A stretch of DNA of 64,000 bases from Aldehydirespirator sp965203635 (GCA_965203635.1 OZ241903.1:1860001-1924000), one strand, 5' to 3'; positions 17,351-26,227 are shown, counted from the first letter of the stretch. Program-made: numbers and translations. The notes: a model not told the origin generated them from the letters alone.

Positions 17351-18555
17351 GCTGGGAGCTCACGCTGGAGCAGAGGGCCGTCCAGGCCGAGGCCCGGGCC
17401 CTGGCTCGCGAGGTGATCGCGCCGCGGGCCGCCGAGGTGGACCGCAGCGAGCAGTACCCGTGGGACAACGTCGCCGCCCTCCAGCAGGCCGGCTTCTGTG
17501 GCATGACCGTGCCCGCCGCCTTCGGCGGACCCGGCCGATCACTGCTCGACGCCGTGCTGGTCGTGGAGGAGATGGCCAAGGTGTGCGGGGTCACGGGCCG
17601 AATCGCCGTGGAGTGCAACATGGGGGCGCTCTCTGCGGTCATGGCCTACGGCACAGACGCTCAGCGCCAGAAAGTGGCCGCGCTGGTGCTGGCCGGGGAC
17701 AAGCCGGCCATCTGCATCACCGAGCCCGGGGCCGGGAGCGCGGCGTCGGAGATGACCACCCGGGCCGACCGGAGCGGCGACGGCTACGTGCTCAACGGCG
17801 CCAAGCACTGGATTACCGGGGGTGGCGTGTCGAGAACGCACCTCGTGTTCGCCCGGGTCTTCGATGAGCACGGCGACGAGGAGGGCATCGGCGCGTTCCT
17901 GGCCTTCAGGGACCAGACGCCGGGGCTCGAGATCGGGCCCCGCGAGCCGGCCATGGGACTGAGGGGCATCCCCGAGACAGTGGTCAACTTCAACGACATG
18001 GAGGTCGCCGCCGACATGGCGGTGCAGCCGCCTTCGGGGCTGAGACGGGGCTTCGCCGACCTGATGAACGCCTACAACACCCAGCGAGTGGGTGCCGGCA
18101 CGGTGGCGCTCGGCCTGGCTTCGGGTGCCTACGAGCTTGCACTGGAGTTCGTGCGCAAGCGCGAGCAGTTCGGGCGCCCCATAGCCGAGTTCCAGGGCCT
18201 GCAGTGGATGCTGGCCGACATGTCGGTGAAGCTGGAGGCGGCCCGCAGCCTCACCTACCGGGCGGCGGCCTCCCAGGGTCCCGGCGGCCTGTTCCCCGAT
18301 CCCGCCCTGGCCGCCCAGGCCAAGATCTTCACCTCCGAGGCGGCCATCGCGGTGGTGAGCGACGCCTTGCAAGTCCACGGTGCCGCCGGATACAGCCGCA
18401 ACAATCCTCTGGAGCGCATGTACCGCGACGTTCGCATGTTCACCATCGGCGGGGGCACCGCCCAGATCCTGCGCACGGTGGTGGCGTCGCGGATCCTGGA
18501 CATGAAGCTGCCCCAGACCCGCGGCGGCTACCTGCCACCGGACCCGGAGCCGTGA
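17347..18555 (+). CDS. Acyl-CoA dehydrogenase, short/branched-chain type
   Basis: 402 residues with FAD/substrate motifs ICITEPGAGSAASEMTTRA, NGAKHWITGGG, REQFGRPIAEFQGLQWMLADM and VHGAAGYSRNNPLERMYRD. The conserved FxGLQWMLADM is followed by the region that in acyl-CoA dehydrogenases of this class carries the catalytic Glu near YSRNNPLERM. Electrons go to ETF. The start overlaps the TPR-gene stop. The CoA-transferase that follows could supply its CoA thioester substrate. Confidence 0.88.
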   Translation: MSWELTLEQRAVQAEARALAREVIAPRAAEVDRSEQYPWDNVAALQQAGFCGMTVPAAFGGPGRSLLDAVLVVEEMAKVCGVTGRIAVECNMGALSAVMAYGTDAQRQKVAALVLAGDKPAICITEPGAGSAASEMTTRADRSGDGYVLNGAKHWITGGGVSRTHLVFARVFDEHGDEEGIGAFLAFRDQTPGLEIGPREPAMGLRGIPETVVNFNDMEVAADMAVQPPSGLRRGFADLMNAYNTQRVGAGTVALGLASGAYELALEFVRKREQFGRPIAEFQGLQWMLADMSVKLEAARSLTYRAAASQGPGGLFPDPALAAQAKIFTSEAAIAVVSDALQVHGAAGYSRNNPLERMYRDVRMFTIGGGTAQILRTVVASRILDMKLPQTRGGYLPPDPEP

Positions 18556-18559
18556 CCGC

Positions 18560-18621
18560 ATGAGCGCGCCCCCGGACGGTGTGAGGGTGCAGGCGCCATG
18601 AGCGCGCCCCTGGACGGCGTG
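18560..18621 (+). repeat. 38-bp tandem duplication of the CoA-transferase start
   Basis: ATGAGCGCGCCCCCGGACGG at 18560 and ATGAGCGCGCCCCTGGACGG at 18598 begin two near-identical 24-base segments offset by 38 bp. The upstream copy is a 13-codon mini-ORF (MSAPPDGVRVQAP) whose TGA overlaps the ATG of the true gene. Confidence 0.8.
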
Positions 18622-19767
18622 ATCGTGGTCGCACTGGAGGCGGCGGTGGCCGCCCCGTTCGCCACCCGCCAGCTCGCCGATCTGGGGGCCCGGGTCCTGA
18701 AGGTGGAACGCCCCGGTGAGGGCGACTTCGCCCGCCACTACGACTCGGCCATGGACGGCACGTCGGCCTTCTTCGTGTGGGCCAACCGGGGCAAGCAGAG
18801 CATCGAACTCGACTTGAAGGACCCCGGCGACCGGGCCACCTTCGACCGGCTGGTGGCCGGCGCCGACGTGTTCGTGCAGAACCTGTCGCCTGCCGCGGCC
18901 CACCGGGCCGGGCTTCTGGCCGACCAGCTCCGGGAGAGGTTCCCCGGCCTCATCGCCTGCGACATCTCCGGATACGGCCTGGGCGGCCCCCGCACCGACG
19001 ACAAGGCCTACGACCTGGCCGTTCAGGCCGAGGGCGGGGCGGTGGCCCTCACCGGCACCGCGGAGCAGGCCTGCAAGGTCGGGTTCTCGATCGCGGACAT
19101 CTCTGCGGCCATGTACGCCTTGTCGTCGATCCTGGCCGCGCTGTACCGGCGGCAGGCCACCGGCGAGGGCGCATCCATCGAGGTGTCGATGCTGGAGTGC
19201 GTCGCCGAGTGGACCGCCGCGCCGACCTATGCGGCCGTGGGCAAGGGCTCGGTCCCGACAAGGTCCGGGCACCGCCACACCATCATCGCCCCCTACGGCA
19301 TGTACCCGATGAGCGACGGCGAGCTGGTCATGGTCGCCGTGCAGAGCAACCGCGACTGGGTCGACTTCGCTACCCACGTGCTGAAGGACCCGGCGCTGAT
19401 CACCGATCCCCGGTTCGTCGACAACCCGGACCGCATCGCCAACATCGACGACCTAGAGGTCATGATCACCTCGGTGTTCTCCTCGGTCTCGCCCGAGGAG
19501 CTGATCGGGCGTTTGCGGGCGGGCCGGGTGGCTCACAGCTTCGTGCGGGACCCGATGGCGCTGTGGCAGCACGATCAGCTCAGGGCCCGCGACCGCTTCA
19601 TGCAGGTGACCGTCCCGACCGGGTCGACCGAGGTCTACAAGCCCCCATTCAACCTCAGCGACGCCGGCGATCCGGACACCACCGTCCCCGCCCTGGGCGA
19701 GCACGCCCCCGACCTGATCGCTCTCCTCGAAGCCCGAGCCGAACTGCGTCAGTCGTCGGGGTTGTAG
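18598..19767 (+). CDS. Class III CoA-transferase (CaiB/BaiF family)
   Basis: 389 residues with the family hallmarks LARQ-like ATRQLADLGARVLKVERPGEGD, NRGKQSIELDLK, a fold-completing DISGYGLGGPRTDDKAYDLA whose Asp (YDLA) is the expected acyl-anhydride nucleophile, and GEGASIEVSMLECVAEW. Members move CoA between a dicarboxyl-CoA donor such as succinyl-CoA and a carboxylate acceptor. Following an acyl-CoA dehydrogenase, it probably activates the acid produced by the cluster. Its last 19 bases overlap the convergent acetyltransferase gene. Confidence 0.88.
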   Translation: MSAPLDGVIVVALEAAVAAPFATRQLADLGARVLKVERPGEGDFARHYDSAMDGTSAFFVWANRGKQSIELDLKDPGDRATFDRLVAGADVFVQNLSPAAAHRAGLLADQLRERFPGLIACDISGYGLGGPRTDDKAYDLAVQAEGGAVALTGTAEQACKVGFSIADISAAMYALSSILAALYRRQATGEGASIEVSMLECVAEWTAAPTYAAVGKGSVPTRSGHRHTIIAPYGMYPMSDGELVMVAVQSNRDWVDFATHVLKDPALITDPRFVDNPDRIANIDDLEVMITSVFSSVSPEELIGRLRAGRVAHSFVRDPMALWQHDQLRARDRFMQVTVPTGSTEVYKPPFNLSDAGDPDTTVPALGEHAPDLIALLEARAELRQSSGL

Positions 19768-20381
19768 TCGGGGTTCTCCCAGACGATCAGCGACGCCCAG
19801 CTGTCCACTGCCGGGTCGGTGATGTAGTTGGCGATGACGCCGCGGGCTTCGAAGCCGTTGGCGATCTGCATGGTGAGGGTGGCGTCGTACAACTCGCCGG
19901 CCGAGACCTTGGCCACGTAGTCGGCGGCCGACATCTCGTCCTTGTGGTCGGCGTAGCCGGGGATCACCCCGCCGGCCACGATGCCGGCCAGGTTCAGGTC
20001 CCGGCAGATCTGCTTGCGCATGTCGTAGAGCCGCTTGCCGATGCCCCGGCGGCGGTAGTCGGGCAGCACCGCGATGCTCGTGCCGTAGTACCAGGGGCCG
20101 TCGGGAACGTGGCCGGTGCCGCCGTCGACCCCCACCAGGTCGCGGATCGAGTGCTGGGTGTGGCTGAAGTCGAAGTGGATGCGGATGCCCAGCCCCATGG
20201 CCACCGGGGTGTCGCCGTCGAGCACCACCACGCCTCCCTCACCGAACTCGAGGGCCAGGGCCCGCAGCTCGTCGGCCCAGTAGAGGTCTTCGGTGTCCGC
20301 GGTCGGGAACGCGGTGTGCTCGATGTGCTGGAGCGCCTCGGCCCACTCGGCCCTGATGTTGGTGTAGGTCAGTTCGCCCAT
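19749..20381 (-). CDS. GNAT-family N-acetyltransferase
   Basis: 210 residues. The acetyl-CoA-binding motif is YYGTSIAVLPDYRRRGIGKR (V-x4-RxRGIGK), preceded by the beta-strand pair VVVLDGDTPVAMGLGI. Typical GNAT length. The acceptor is not predictable. It is the second gene of a minus-strand pair with the C45 hydrolase (gap 16 bp) and converges on the CoA-transferase gene. Confidence 0.8.
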   Translation of the reverse strand: MGELTYTNIRAEWAEALQHIEHTAFPTADTEDLYWADELRALALEFGEGGVVVLDGDTPVAMGLGIRIHFDFSHTQHSIRDLVGVDGGTGHVPDGPWYYGTSIAVLPDYRRRGIGKRLYDMRKQICRDLNLAGIVAGGVIPGYADHKDEMSAADYVAKVSAGELYDATLTMQIANGFEARGVIANYITDPAVDSWASLIVWENPDYNPDD

Positions 20382-20397
20382 TGGCTGCGGGGCCCGC

Positions 20398-21513
20398 TCA
20401 GCTGCGCTGGGCCGCGGCGGGTGTCAGCGAGAAGTGCTCGTAGTCGTTGTCCGCCGGCTGGCCCCAGCAGGCCCAGAAGTCGCCGGTACGGGGCCGCATG
20501 ATGACCGCGCCGCTCGACTCGACCCGGTACTTGGGGTCGGGCCAGCGGCAGATCGCGGAGGGCTCGCGGGTGATCTCCATGAGACGCTCTGCGTCGACCG
20601 GCCCGTTGGTGCCGGCCAGCATGGCCTCGGCCAGGTCCTGGCGCTGGCGCGAGTTGGCCATCAGTTCGGCGTCCCGCTCACCCTCGAAGGGCGCGGCCGC
20701 GGGTTCGGTCACGTGGTTGGCGTGCACGAGCGGCTGATCGACCAGAACCTCGACCGGCCGGGCCGACGGCATGGCCTCGACGTTGTACCCCCGGCCCTCG
20801 GCATCGAGGATCAGGTAGTTGTGGGCGCCGGCGAGATCGGCTCTCAGCAGCACGTCCAGCGCGCCGGCCGCGGTGGCCTGAGCGAGCATCTCGCGGACGA
20901 CGGTGGGCCACATCACGCCGAAGCGGCCGTCGTTGCCGGTGAGATTGTTGATCCCGACGCAGACGCCCGACTCGTTCATGCCGATCTGGCCCAGGCATCC
21001 CACGGTAGTGAACACCAGGGCGCCGGGACCGGTCTCGGGGCGCAGGCGGGCCAGCACCACGTGGTCGGTGGCGGCGTCGTGCATGTCCCACGTCTGCCCG
21101 ACCATCCCCGCCCCCGCAGCCCGACCGTCGGGCACGATGAAGGCGGTGCAGTCGTCCTCCGTGACCGTCGGCGGATGGGGGCCGGCGGTTGCCGCCCTCA
21201 CCGTGTCCACGAAGTCGGTGAACCCACCCACCGCCACCGCCTCGGCCGGGGTAATCCCGGCCGCGTTCGCCATAGCCATCATCTCGGTGTGCAGGCCGGG
21301 CGAGAACGCCTCCTGGGCGGGCAGGCAGGCTTCGGCCAACTCCAGCACCGCCCCCCGCTCCAGCGGCCCGCCGCTCCACAGCCCCCCGGTCACGATGTCC
21401 ACCCGTTCGCGGGCGTAGCGGCGAATCTCCTCCGCGTAGGCCCGCCCGTGGGCGTCGCCCATGGCCTCGGGCGATCCGGCCAGGTCGAGTTGCCTGATCG
21501 GCGGCCGTCGCAT
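20398..21513 (-). CDS. C45-family autoproteolytic hydrolase/acyltransferase (Ntn fold)
   Basis: 371 residues related to isopenicillin N acyltransferase. The expected autocatalytic nucleophile is Cys122 in TEDDCTAFIVPDG, followed by GQTWDMHDA, FTTVGCLGQIGMNESGVCVG and INNLTGNDGRFG, the typical Ntn-hydrolase strand order. The chain should self-cleave before Cys122. Family members hydrolyse or transfer amide-linked acyl groups, including some gamma-glutamyl- or beta-alanyl-amide bonds, so a role in releasing an amine is possible but unproven. Confidence 0.82.
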   Translation of the reverse strand: MRRPPIRQLDLAGSPEAMGDAHGRAYAEEIRRYARERVDIVTGGLWSGGPLERGAVLELAEACLPAQEAFSPGLHTEMMAMANAAGITPAEAVAVGGFTDFVDTVRAATAGPHPPTVTEDDCTAFIVPDGRAAGAGMVGQTWDMHDAATDHVVLARLRPETGPGALVFTTVGCLGQIGMNESGVCVGINNLTGNDGRFGVMWPTVVREMLAQATAAGALDVLLRADLAGAHNYLILDAEGRGYNVEAMPSARPVEVLVDQPLVHANHVTEPAAAPFEGERDAELMANSRQRQDLAEAMLAGTNGPVDAERLMEITREPSAICRWPDPKYRVESSGAVIMRPRTGDFWACWGQPADNDYEHFSLTPAAAQRS

Positions 21514-21592
21514 ACCCGCAGGCTAGCGCTGGCACCATGGTGCCGAAGCCACCGGCAGGCCGCGCGGTGCGCGGTTCGAGCGGCACCACTGC

Positions 21593-21622
21593 TTCCCAGG
21601 CGTGCCAGTCACGTGGTATCAT
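21593..21622 (+). promoter_or_regulatory. Putative promoter of the AbrB/PIN pair
   Basis: TTCCCA at 21593-21598 and TATCAT at 21617-21622 are 18 bp apart. The -10 box ends 6 bp before ATG 21629, so the transcript probably starts at or next to the start codon (leaderless). Confidence 0.4.
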
Positions 21623-21628
21623 CAAGGC

Positions 21629-21889
21629 ATGAGTGGGACACATATAGTTGCAATGGGAGATCGGGGCCGGATCGTGGTGCCGGCCGCAGTCCGGGAGCGC
21701 GCCGGACTGGTTGCCGGATCGCCGATGGTGCTCGTCGAGTCGCCTGACGGCCTGGTCCTACTGACCCGTGAGCAGCTTCGGGATCGGGTTCGCAATGATC
21801 TGAAGGGGCTGGACCTAGTGGAGCAACTCCTGGCCGACCGGCGCAGGGCTGCCGCGGTCGAGGACGGCGAGAGTGAGGTTGTCGAGTGA
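21629..21889 (+). CDS. AbrB/MazE-like (SpoVT fold) antitoxin
   Basis: 86 residues. The N-terminal half, MGDRGRIVVPAAVRERAGL then GSPMVLVESPDGLVLL, is the swapped-hairpin AbrB DNA-binding domain found in VapB/MazE antitoxins. The C-terminal helix (QLLADRRRAAAVEDGE) would wrap the toxin. ATG 21629 is preferred over an upstream start because a -10 box lies just before it. It overlaps the PIN toxin gene (GTGA) and probably represses its own promoter. Confidence 0.85.
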   Translation: MSGTHIVAMGDRGRIVVPAAVRERAGLVAGSPMVLVESPDGLVLLTREQLRDRVRNDLKGLDLVEQLLADRRRAAAVEDGESEVVE

Positions 21890-22254
21890 CTTCGGTGCTC
21901 GACGCATCGGCGATCCTGGCGTTCCTGCTGGGTGAGGACGGAGCCGACGCGGTTGAGGGTGCGGTGGCCGACGACCCGAGGTGCGGCGCGGCGAACTGGT
22001 CGGAGGTCGCCCGGCGGGTGCTGGGTGAGGGCCGCGACTGGGATCAAGCCCGAGCCCTGCTGGAGAGCTACGGCGTGCGGGTTGAGCCGGTGACCAGCGA
22101 CGACGCCGAGTGGGCCGCTCGTCGCTGGCGGCGAGGCGAGAGCCTCTCGCTCGCAGATCGGCTTTGCTTGGCGCTGGGCGAGCGCCTCGACGCAAGAGTG
22201 CTCACCGCCGACAAGGCATGGGGCCGCTCGGGCCGGATCGCCCAGATCCGCTGA
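21886..22254 (+). CDS. PIN-domain ribonuclease toxin (VapC-like)
   Basis: 122 residues. Acidic residues that bind Mg are in place: Asp in SVLDASAILAFLLGE, Glu in ANWSEVARR, Asp in SLADRLCLALG and Asp in RVLTADKAWG. GTG start overlaps the antitoxin stop, as usual for vapBC. It should cleave specific RNAs when freed from the antitoxin. The last base of its stop codon is the first base of repeat copy 2. Confidence 0.85.
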   Translation: MTSVLDASAILAFLLGEDGADAVEGAVADDPRCGAANWSEVARRVLGEGRDWDQARALLESYGVRVEPVTSDDAEWAARRWRRGESLSLADRLCLALGERLDARVLTADKAWGRSGRIAQIR

Positions 22255-22341
22255 GAGGTCGAGCGGGCAGGCGAGCGAATCCGGCCCATACGGGCGAGGC
22301 CGTGGCGTGAGCGGCCCGTGAGCGCAGCGAACAGGAGCGGG
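22254..22341 (+). repeat. 88-bp dispersed repeat, copy 2
   Basis: Begins AGAGGTCGAGCGGG directly at the PIN-toxin stop; core 22287-22341 matches copy 1 at all but a few positions. Here it is noncoding. The 210-bp interval up to 22464 holds otherwise only the upstream region of the flavoprotein gene. Confidence 0.85.
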
Positions 22342-22452
22342 AGACGCACCGCCGTTACGCGACGGCTTTGCTCCTATCCGCGCACGTTCCAAGAGGTCGA
22401 GCGAACAGGGGGCGCACCCGGCCGGCCGGCGGCGCGCCGACCTGCTCAGCCG

Positions 22453-22458
22453 TACAGT
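22453..22458 (+). promoter_or_regulatory. -10 box (TACAGT) for a leaderless flavoprotein transcript
   Basis: TACAGT ends 6 bp before ATG 22465 and no ribosome binding site is evident, which suggests transcription starts at the ATG. No clear -35 element. Confidence 0.35.
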
Positions 22459-22464
22459 GGCGGG

Positions 22465-23865
22465 ATGCCCCCCGGTTCAGCCTTGGACGCGCGGTACCGC
22501 GAGCGGTCGATGTGGCTCGACACCTTCCCCGGCTCGCTCGACCCTCGCCCCGCGCTGGACGGCGACACCGACGCCGACGTGGCCATCGTCGGCGGCGGGT
22601 TCACCGGCCTGTGGACCGCCTACTACCTGCTCGGGCTCGACCCGGCGCTGCGGGTGGCGGTCATCGAGCGCGACATCTGCGGGTTCGGCGCCTCCGGCCG
22701 CAACGGCGGCTGGGTGGTCGGCGAGCTGGCCGCGGGCATCGAGAAGTACGCCTCCCTGGCCGACCTGCCGGCGTCGCTGCGCCTCGCCCGGGCCGTCTTC
22801 GACAGCGTCGACCAGGTCGGACGGGTGGCCGCGGCCGAGGGGATCGACTGCGGCTACCACAAGGGCGGGGTGATCCGGTTCGCTCGCAACCGTCCCCAAG
22901 CGGAGCGCCAGACCGTCGAGATAGCCCATCACCACCAACTAGGGCTCACGGAGGACGAGGTCCGGCTGCTGACCGCGGATGAAGCCCGGGCTCACGCGAA
23001 CGCCACCGGAGTGCTCGGCGGCATCTTCTACGCACCCTGCGCGGCGATCGACCCGGCCCGGCTGGTGCGGGGCCTGGCCGACGTGGTGCAGCGGCGCGGG
23101 GCCAAGATCTACGAGCAGACCCCGGCAGCCGCCATCGAGCCCGGCCGGGTACTGACCAACCGGGGCACGGTCCGGGCCGAGGTGGTGGTGCGGGCGACCG
23201 AGGCATACACCCGCGACCTGCGGGGCCGGCGGCGCCAGCTGCTGCCCGTCTACTCGCTGATGATCGGCACCGAGCCGCTGCCGCAGTCGACCTTCGACGA
23301 GATCGGCCTGGCCGACCGGCCCACCTTCGCCGACGACCGCTACATGGTGATATACGGCCAGCGCACCGCCGACGACCGCATCGCCTTCGGCGGCCGGGGT
23401 GTGCCCTACCTGTACGGGTCGCGGATCAGCCCGTCCGTCGAACGCCACCATCGCTCCCACGAACGCATCCACGCCACCCTGGTGGACCTGTTCCCCGCGC
23501 TGTCGGGCACCCGGATCACCCACCGGTGGGGCGGCGTGCTCGCCGTGCCCCGCAACTGGACCCCGTTCGTGCACTTCGACCGGGCCGCGGGCACCGCCGG
23601 CGCCGGCGGCTACGTGGGGGAGGGGGTGGCGCCGTCGAACCTGGCCGGACGCACCCTGGCCGACCTGATCACCGGCACCGACTCCGAGCGGGTCGACCTG
23701 CCGTGGGTGGGGGTCCGCCACCCGAAATGGGAGCCCGAGCCGCTGCGCTGGCTGGGAGTGCGGGGCAGCCGCTGGATCCTGGCCGCGGCCGACACCTACG
23801 AGTCCCGCACCAACCGCGAAGCGAGGGCCGCGGTGGCCCTGGCCCACAAGCTCCGCAACGACTGA
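22465..23865 (+). CDS. FAD-dependent amine/amino-acid oxidoreductase (DAO family, PuuB-like)
   Basis: 466 residues. DVAIVGGGFTGLWTAYYLL is the dinucleotide-binding motif, followed by ERDICGFGASGRNGGWVVGE, a segment typical of gamma-glutamylputrescine oxidase and related DAO-fold enzymes; the C-terminal GGYVGEGVAPSNLAGRTLAD closes the FAD site. Such enzymes oxidise secondary amines or gamma-glutamyl amines to aldehydes plus an amine, giving H2O2. ATG 22465 gives the usual short N-terminus before the FAD motif. With the following aminotransferase it may form a second amine-degrading module. Confidence 0.85.
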   Translation: MPPGSALDARYRERSMWLDTFPGSLDPRPALDGDTDADVAIVGGGFTGLWTAYYLLGLDPALRVAVIERDICGFGASGRNGGWVVGELAAGIEKYASLADLPASLRLARAVFDSVDQVGRVAAAEGIDCGYHKGGVIRFARNRPQAERQTVEIAHHHQLGLTEDEVRLLTADEARAHANATGVLGGIFYAPCAAIDPARLVRGLADVVQRRGAKIYEQTPAAAIEPGRVLTNRGTVRAEVVVRATEAYTRDLRGRRRQLLPVYSLMIGTEPLPQSTFDEIGLADRPTFADDRYMVIYGQRTADDRIAFGGRGVPYLYGSRISPSVERHHRSHERIHATLVDLFPALSGTRITHRWGGVLAVPRNWTPFVHFDRAAGTAGAGGYVGEGVAPSNLAGRTLADLITGTDSERVDLPWVGVRHPKWEPEPLRWLGVRGSRWILAAADTYESRTNREARAAVALAHKLRND

Positions 23866-23871
23866 CCGCCC

Positions 23872-23958
23872 AGAGGCCGAGCGAATACGGGAGCGCATTC
23901 GGCCCATACGGCGAGGCCGTGGCCCGAGCGGCCCGTGAGCGGAGCGAACAGGAGCGGG
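23872..23958 (+). repeat. 88-bp dispersed repeat, copy 3
   Basis: AGAGGCCGAGCG at 23872 and core 23905-23958 (one base shorter than the other copies: CATACGGCGAGGCC). Located 6 bp after the flavoprotein stop, in the short gap before the aminotransferase gene. Confidence 0.85.
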
Positions 23959-23998
23959 AGTTGCTGAGCGGGGCCTGCGCCGGGCTCCATCGAAGGCA

Positions 23999-24004
23999 TA
24001 ATCT
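23999..24004 (+). promoter_or_regulatory. -10 box (TAATCT) for a leaderless aminotransferase transcript
   Basis: TAATCT ends 5 bp before ATG 24010. The overlapping CATAAT (23997-24002) would serve equally well. No ribosome binding site precedes the ATG. Confidence 0.4.
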
Positions 24005-24009
24005 GGCGC

Positions 24010-25302
24010 ATGACCACAAACGCTGAACTGGCCGAGCGGTACGCGGCGGCGCTTCCTAGCTTTCTGCACCTGCTCTACGACCAGCCGATCTCGATCGACC
24101 GGGGTGAGGGCAGCTACGTCACCGACGTCGAGGGCAACCGCTACCTTGACTTCTTCGGTGGGGTGCTCACCACCATGATCGGCCACGCCGAGCCCAGCGT
24201 GGTGGCCGCCGTGCAGGAGCAGGCGTCCAGGGTGATGCACACCTCGACTCTGTATCTGAGCGAGCCCATGATCGCCTTCGCCGAGGACGTGGCCCGGGTG
24301 TCGGGCATCGACGACGCCCGGGTGTTCTTCCTGCCGTCGGGGAGCGAGGCCAACGACGCCGCCCTGCTGCTGGCCACCGCCTACCGCGGCTCCAACCAGA
24401 TCCTGGCCATGCGTAACAGCTACCACGGGCGCACTTTCTCGGCGCAGGCCATCACCGCCCAGCGCAGCTGGTCGTCCACCAGCCACACCGGCCTCAACGT
24501 CACCTACGTGCACGGCGGCTACCGGCTGCGGAGCCCGTTCCGGCACCTCGACGACGACGCCTACACCGGCGCCTGCGTCGACGACCTCGTGCAGCTCATC
24601 GACATGACCACCGCCGGCGACGTGGCCGCCATGATCGCCGAGCCCATCCAGGGCGTGGGCGGGTTCACCGTGCCCCCCGACGGCTTCTTCGGGGCCATGG
24701 GAAAGGTGCTGTCGTCCCACGACATCCTGTTCATCTCCGACGAGGTGCAGACCGGCTGGGGCCGCACCGGCGAGCACTTCTGGGGCTACGAGGCCCACGG
24801 GATCGTGCCCGACATGCTCACCTTCGCCAAGGGTGTCGGCAACGGCATCACCCTGGCCGGCGTGGTGGCCCGGGCCGAGATCTTCGACGCCATCAAGGCC
24901 CTGCAGTTCTCCACCTTCGGAGGCAACCCGCTGTCGGCCGCAGCCGGTCGGGCCACGCTGCGCCGGGTGCTGGAGGACGACCTTCAGGGCAACGCCCGGG
25001 CCATGGGCCGGCGGCTGACGGAGGCGCTGGCTCCCGCGGTGGAGCGCTACGACTGGGTGGCCGAGCTGCGGGGCCGGGGCCTCATGCAGGCCATGGAGTT
25101 CGTGCATCCCGGCTCGATCGAGCCCGACGCAGCCCGGGCCACCGCGGTGCTTGAGGGGTGCCGGGACCGGGGGCTGCTGATCGGCAAGGGCGGCCTCTAC
25201 GGCAACGTGGTCCGGGTGACCCCCATGCTCAACGTCACCGCGGCCGAGATCGACGAAGGCGCCGCCGCCCTGGTGGGAGCGCTGGACGCCGCCGACGCCT
25301 GA
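24010..25302 (+). CDS. Class III PLP aminotransferase (AGXT2-like)
   Basis: 430 residues. PSGSEANDAALLLATAYRG and NSYHGRTFSAQAIT bind the PLP phosphate, FISDEVQTGWGRTG holds the Asp to the ring nitrogen, and Lys274 in LTFAKGVGNGITLAG is the Schiff-base residue. The pattern is closest to alanine-glyoxylate/beta-amino-acid aminotransferases (AGXT2) rather than GabT. It differs clearly from the enzyme at 11762, so the two are not a recent duplication. Co-directional with the upstream flavoprotein. Confidence 0.87.
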   Translation: MTTNAELAERYAAALPSFLHLLYDQPISIDRGEGSYVTDVEGNRYLDFFGGVLTTMIGHAEPSVVAAVQEQASRVMHTSTLYLSEPMIAFAEDVARVSGIDDARVFFLPSGSEANDAALLLATAYRGSNQILAMRNSYHGRTFSAQAITAQRSWSSTSHTGLNVTYVHGGYRLRSPFRHLDDDAYTGACVDDLVQLIDMTTAGDVAAMIAEPIQGVGGFTVPPDGFFGAMGKVLSSHDILFISDEVQTGWGRTGEHFWGYEAHGIVPDMLTFAKGVGNGITLAGVVARAEIFDAIKALQFSTFGGNPLSAAAGRATLRRVLEDDLQGNARAMGRRLTEALAPAVERYDWVAELRGRGLMQAMEFVHPGSIEPDAARATAVLEGCRDRGLLIGKGGLYGNVVRVTPMLNVTAAEIDEGAAALVGALDAADA

Positions 25303-25350
25303 GCCCGTCGACGGTTCGTTCGCCGGTTGCGCGCTGCAAGGCCCGGTCAG

Positions 25351-26181
25351 ATGCTCGCCGTCACCCTGCTAGGAACCGGTGGTCCTATACCCGACCCGCA
25401 GCGAGCGGGTCCCGCCACGCTCGTCTCGGGAGGATCCGAGCAGTATCTGGTGGACGCCGGCCGGGGCGTGCTCATGCGCCTGGCCGCCGCGGGCGTCGGT
25501 CCAGCGCAGTTGAAGGCCGTACTGCTCACCCATCTCCACAGCGATCACATCACCGACCTCAACGACGTGATCACGACCCGATGGATCACCACCTTCGAGC
25601 CGAGCCCTCTCACGATCGTCGGCCCGGCCGGGACGAGGCGGGTGGTGGCCGGCATCGGGGAGTCGCTCGGCCCCGACATCGGCTACCGCATCGCGCACCA
25701 CGACGACCTCGACTACCCGCCGCCGGTGGAGGTGGTCGAGGCCACCGAGGGTGAGGTCTACCTCGGCGGCGACGTGCGCATCGCCTGCGCTCCCACCGAC
25801 CACAAACCGGTGGAGCCCACCGTGGCCTTCCGGTTCGACTACGGAGGCTCGGCGGTGGTGGCCGCGGGCGACACCGTGCCCTGCGCCGGTCTCGACCGGC
25901 TCTGCGACGGCGCCCACGCGCTGGTTCACACCGTCATCCGCAAGGACGTCGTGTCGGCGATCGGTGTCCCGCGGGTGCTCGACGTTCTCGACTACCACTC
26001 GTCACCGGCTGAGGCGGCCCAGACCGCGGCCCGGGCCGGCATGCGGACGCTGATCCTGACCCACTACTTCCCGCCCCCGGCGGACGGCGACGACGACGCC
26101 TACCGGACTCAGGCCGCCGAGCACTTCGACGGCACCATCGAGGTGGGCGACGACCTCCACCGGGTCGAAGTCCGGCCATGA
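25351..26181 (+). CDS. MBL-fold metallohydrolase (RNase Z/AtsA-like)
   Basis: 276 residues. The zinc-binding motif is LLTHLHSDHITDLN (HxHxDH), with later ligands in CAPTDHKPVEP, VAAGDTVPCAG and LILTHYFPPP. The order fits the RNase Z-like branch that includes the AtsA alkylsulfatase/arylsulfatase-type enzymes. It sits 46 bp before a classic sulfatase gene, which makes an ester-hydrolysing role more plausible than tRNA processing. ATG 25351 immediately precedes the first strand. Confidence 0.8.
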   Translation: MLAVTLLGTGGPIPDPQRAGPATLVSGGSEQYLVDAGRGVLMRLAAAGVGPAQLKAVLLTHLHSDHITDLNDVITTRWITTFEPSPLTIVGPAGTRRVVAGIGESLGPDIGYRIAHHDDLDYPPPVEVVEATEGEVYLGGDVRIACAPTDHKPVEPTVAFRFDYGGSAVVAAGDTVPCAGLDRLCDGAHALVHTVIRKDVVSAIGVPRVLDVLDYHSSPAEAAQTAARAGMRTLILTHYFPPPADGDDDAYRTQAAEHFDGTIEVGDDLHRVEVRP

Positions 26182-26227
26182 CTTCCACCAGCACGTTCAC
26201 GAACACCTGCACCGAAGGGAGTTCCCC

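Noticed and set aside
20434..21747. Plus-strand open frame opposite the C45 hydrolase
   Set aside because: The C45 gene has clear family motifs; the antisense frame has none.
16000..23958. CRISPR array
   Set aside because: The three repeat copies are 88 bp, kilobases apart, and have no regular spacers.
22939..25107. Minus-strand open frame opposite the flavoprotein and aminotransferase
   Set aside because: It spans two well-supported genes and the intergenic repeat; no recognisable domain.
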